From Bacillota bacterium (GTDB lineage Bacteria > Bacillota > Clostridia > Christensenellales > Aristaeellaceae), in contig JAEZHM010000089.1 in NCBI GenBank assembly GCA_023416585.1, positions 81,961-145,960 on the forward strand: a DNA stretch of 64,000 nt, given 5' to 3'. This document shows positions 62,097-64,000 of the stretch, piece after piece. The notes under the pieces are model-generated. The model was not told where the DNA came from. It worked only from the letters and a program-made list of their open reading frames with translations, and searched no databases. Position 1 is the stretch's first letter. Each line of letters begins with the position of its first letter. Both the position numbers and the translations under genes were made by a program.

Positions 62097-64000
62097 TTAC
62101 TTTACATGCTGCTTTCTGCGGTTCATGAGCAGAAGCAGGAAACCAGCCAGTGCCATCAGCCCACCGAAGGGTACCATCAGCATGATCCATTCACCGGTAA
62201 CCGGCAATACGCCATTGATCGCCCATACAATGACTGTAGCCGTATTGGTATTCCTGCGCATGGCCGTCTGAAGGTTGATAGGATCAACAATGTTGGTTGA
62301 TACCCTGTAAATACCGGTATTCGGTACCGCGATTTCAGCGGTTTCATTGCCCTCAAGGGCGATGTATTTGCCTTCGACGATGACGGCATACTGCATTTCG
62401 CTGGGGATTACATTACCTTGGCTATCCACCGTTGCAGGTGCCAGCATCAGGTTTACATTGATGGATTGGATGCCTGTAACGGGATCCTGGAAGGCATCCT
62501 GTGATACGACACGCGGATATACGCTGGTATCGGTGGAGACGCTGTTCACCCAGTTGTAGAAGTTGATGTTCGCATCGAATGCGTCAGCCAGGTTCACCTG
62601 CATCGGCGCCGTATTTGAGTTTGTCAAAGTGAATACGTACACCCAGCGCCTATCCTGCGTAGGATCGCCAACATACATATCTGTAACGCTGGCTGCTTTG
62701 TGCGCCGTCACACTGGCGGTCACATTCGTTTGAACATTATTGGAAGGGATTGGATCATAGGGTGTCTCGTCATCCTTCTTGGGTGTTACCGTTGCGTTAT
62801 TCGTAATGGTAACCACATCCTGATCCACGGTAACGGCATCCACAGTCACCACGAAGGAGAGCGTTACTTCAGAGGGCGCCGTAACTTCCAGTGTGTCAGG
62901 ATTGAATGTGGCGGCAGGCATCGTGAAGTTCCAGCTCAGTTGCTTCAGGTTGGCCGCATCCTGCATTTCGCCATAGCCCGTAGTGACGAAATTCTTGAAT
63001 GTGACGCCGCTGGGCAGCAGGTCACTTATAGTTACTTGGAAGGGCATAAGCGAACGGCTCTGAACCCTCAGGGTATAGGTCATGGTCTCGCCGGGATGAG
63101 TATCGGTCTTGCTCGTTTCCTTGGTGATACTCATCACAGGCCCCAGGACTTCCACTTCCACAATATTGCTGGTCAACGGATAGGTGGTTGGGGTCTCCTG
63201 GCCTTCTTGCGTGAATTCCGGCGCATATGGATCGATGTATGTGCCCACAGCGCCGTTTTTAAGCAGGCGGTGTCCTTCTTCCAAAGCCACCAGTTCATCT
63301 GCCGTAACCGTGAAGGTGAAGGAAGTGGTACCCGGTACGAATACGCCGTTTGAATAGGCAGCCGCTGGCACAGTGCCGCTCCAGGTGATGACTCTTGTGG
63401 TGGGATTGTAGCTTGCGCTGCCGTTGCCTTGGCTTGTGAAAGCTCCAAAAGTCTGTCCTGCTGCCAGGTCATCGGTTACGCCGGTGACTGTCACATCCCT
63501 CAGCATCCTGTTGGTGAGGGTTACGGTGTAGGCAAACTGCTCGCCGCCCAGCACCTGGGTCTTGTCAACAGACTTGGCGATTTCCACGATGGGGGTATTC
63601 AAAGTGTTCAAGAAGCCATTCTCGTTTTTAACGGTACGGTAGCCGGTAACAGGTGCTTCAGTTACTGTATACACGATGGGAATTCCACCGTCTCGATACC
63701 TTGCTAAGTTTGTCCATCTGCCCGTCCAACCATTGGCTGCGGTTAGTGTTAACACGCCGCCTTCTTGCGCCGTTACAGCCACATTATCCTTATACAGCTG
63801 CAACATTACGTCTGTGCGCAATCCATTTATGTTATTCCCATCATCCCATGTCTTATTCATAGGTAATTCAATCGTCGCCGGTTCACGGGTGTTCGTGATC
63901 GTCAGCCCATTGATGCTCTTGACGTAGCCCAGTTCGCTCACGTCTTCCTCGTCCAGGCTGTAGTCAATCAATGTTCCGTTGTTATAGTACACCGGCACGC
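62097..64000 (-). CDS. LPxTG-anchored surface protein with Cna_B and DUF11 repeats, C-terminal part
   Basis: The frame is open to the window edge, so the N-terminus is missing; the first codon shown is an internal Val. A tail of one Cna_B-like domain is followed by a complete one (PMNKTWDDGNNINGLRTDV.. to ..YTVTEAPVTGYRTV). Three DUF11-like repeats follow, starting with VEIAKSVDKTQV, SITKETSKTDTHPGE and TAHKAASVTDMYVGD. The C-terminus has the sorting signal LPVTG, a hydrophobic stretch and RRKQHVK. It is a cell-wall-anchored adhesin or pilin-like stalk, presumably attached by the sortase encoded next. Confidence 0.92.
   Translation of the reverse strand, partial: VPVYYNNGTLIDYSLDEEDVSELGYVKSINGLTITNTREPATIELPMNKTWDDGNNINGLRTDVMLQLYKDNVAVTAQEGGVLTLTAANGWTGRWTNLARYRDGGIPIVYTVTEAPVTGYRTVKNENGFLNTLNTPIVEIAKSVDKTQVLGGEQFAYTVTLTNRMLRDVTVTGVTDDLAAGQTFGAFTSQGNGSASYNPTTRVITWSGTVPAAAYSNGVFVPGTTSFTFTVTADELVALEEGHRLLKNGAVGTYIDPYAPEFTQEGQETPTTYPLTSNIVEVEVLGPVMSITKETSKTDTHPGETMTYTLRVQSRSLMPFQVTISDLLPSGVTFKNFVTTGYGEMQDAANLKQLSWNFTMPAATFNPDTLEVTAPSEVTLSFVVTVDAVTVDQDVVTITNNATVTPKKDDETPYDPIPSNNVQTNVTASVTAHKAASVTDMYVGDPTQDRRWVYVFTLTNSNTAPMQVNLADAFDANINFYNWVNSVSTDTSVYPRVVSQDAFQDPVTGIQSINVNLMLAPATVDSQGNVIPSEMQYAVIVEGKYIALEGNETAEIAVPNTGIYRVSTNIVDPINLQTAMRRNTNTATVIVWAINGVLPVTGEWIMLMVPFGGLMALAGFLLLLMNRRKQHVK

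Overview
The window looks like a chromosomal segment of a fermentative, carbohydrate-degrading Clostridia-like Firmicute with roughly balanced base composition. Supporting signs are strong AGGAGG-type ribosome binding sites with ATG/GTG/TTG starts, YesM/YesN two-component pairs beside sugar ABC importers, a sortase with an LPxTG surface protein, a YolD/Y-family polymerase pair, and a large BadF/HgdC-type activase typical of anaerobes. Genus and species cannot be named from the sequence alone.

Layout. 1-1065: 5' part of dnaK (minus strand, C-terminus outside the window). 1207-10654: a nine-gene minus-strand catabolic operon with three Gfo/Idh/MocA oxidoreductases, a TIM-barrel isomerase, an ABC importer, a ROK kinase and NagA, with an AraC-type regulator upstream (10767-11663). 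11905-16167: a 1,420-residue acyl-CoA dehydratase activase. 16254-21749: an accessory stretch with a small orphan gene, a Y-family DNA polymerase, YolD, VanZ, a tandem array of about 300-bp repeats carrying decayed HUH-transposase fragments, and an orphan Imm5-like immunity protein. 21808-32508: a xylan/hemicellulose locus with a GH67 alpha-glucuronidase, ABC importer, GH2 enzyme and SASA-type acetylesterase. 33035-39555: polysaccharide deacetylase, YesM/YesN pair and a third importer. 39804-44387: a response regulator / histidine kinase / response regulator trio, convergent with a fourth importer and a GH8 exo-oligoxylanase (44377-49277). 49490-51755: CheW and a chemoreceptor. 51840-52674: a small tyrosine recombinase flanked by inverted recombination-site-like repeats. 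52914-57825: a three-gene MacAB-like exporter under a divergent TetR regulator with two visible operators. 58016-64000: a DUF3048 protein, a secreted unknown, a sortase and the C-terminal part of an LPxTG-anchored Cna_B/DUF11 surface protein.

How it works together. GH67, GH8, GH2 and acetylesterase activities fit breakdown of acetylated glucuronoxylan oligosaccharides taken up by CUT1-type importers. None of the four importers has its own ATPase, so a shared MsmX-like ATPase elsewhere is expected. YesM/YesN systems probably sense the sugars.

The most interesting structures are the inverted-repeat-flanked recombinase directly upstream of the chemoreceptor gene, which is a candidate phase-variation switch; the repeat array built around fragments of an HUH (REP-associated) transposase; the symmetrical TetR double operator with interlocked divergent promoters; and the operon that combines three sugar oxidoreductases with amino-sugar catabolism.
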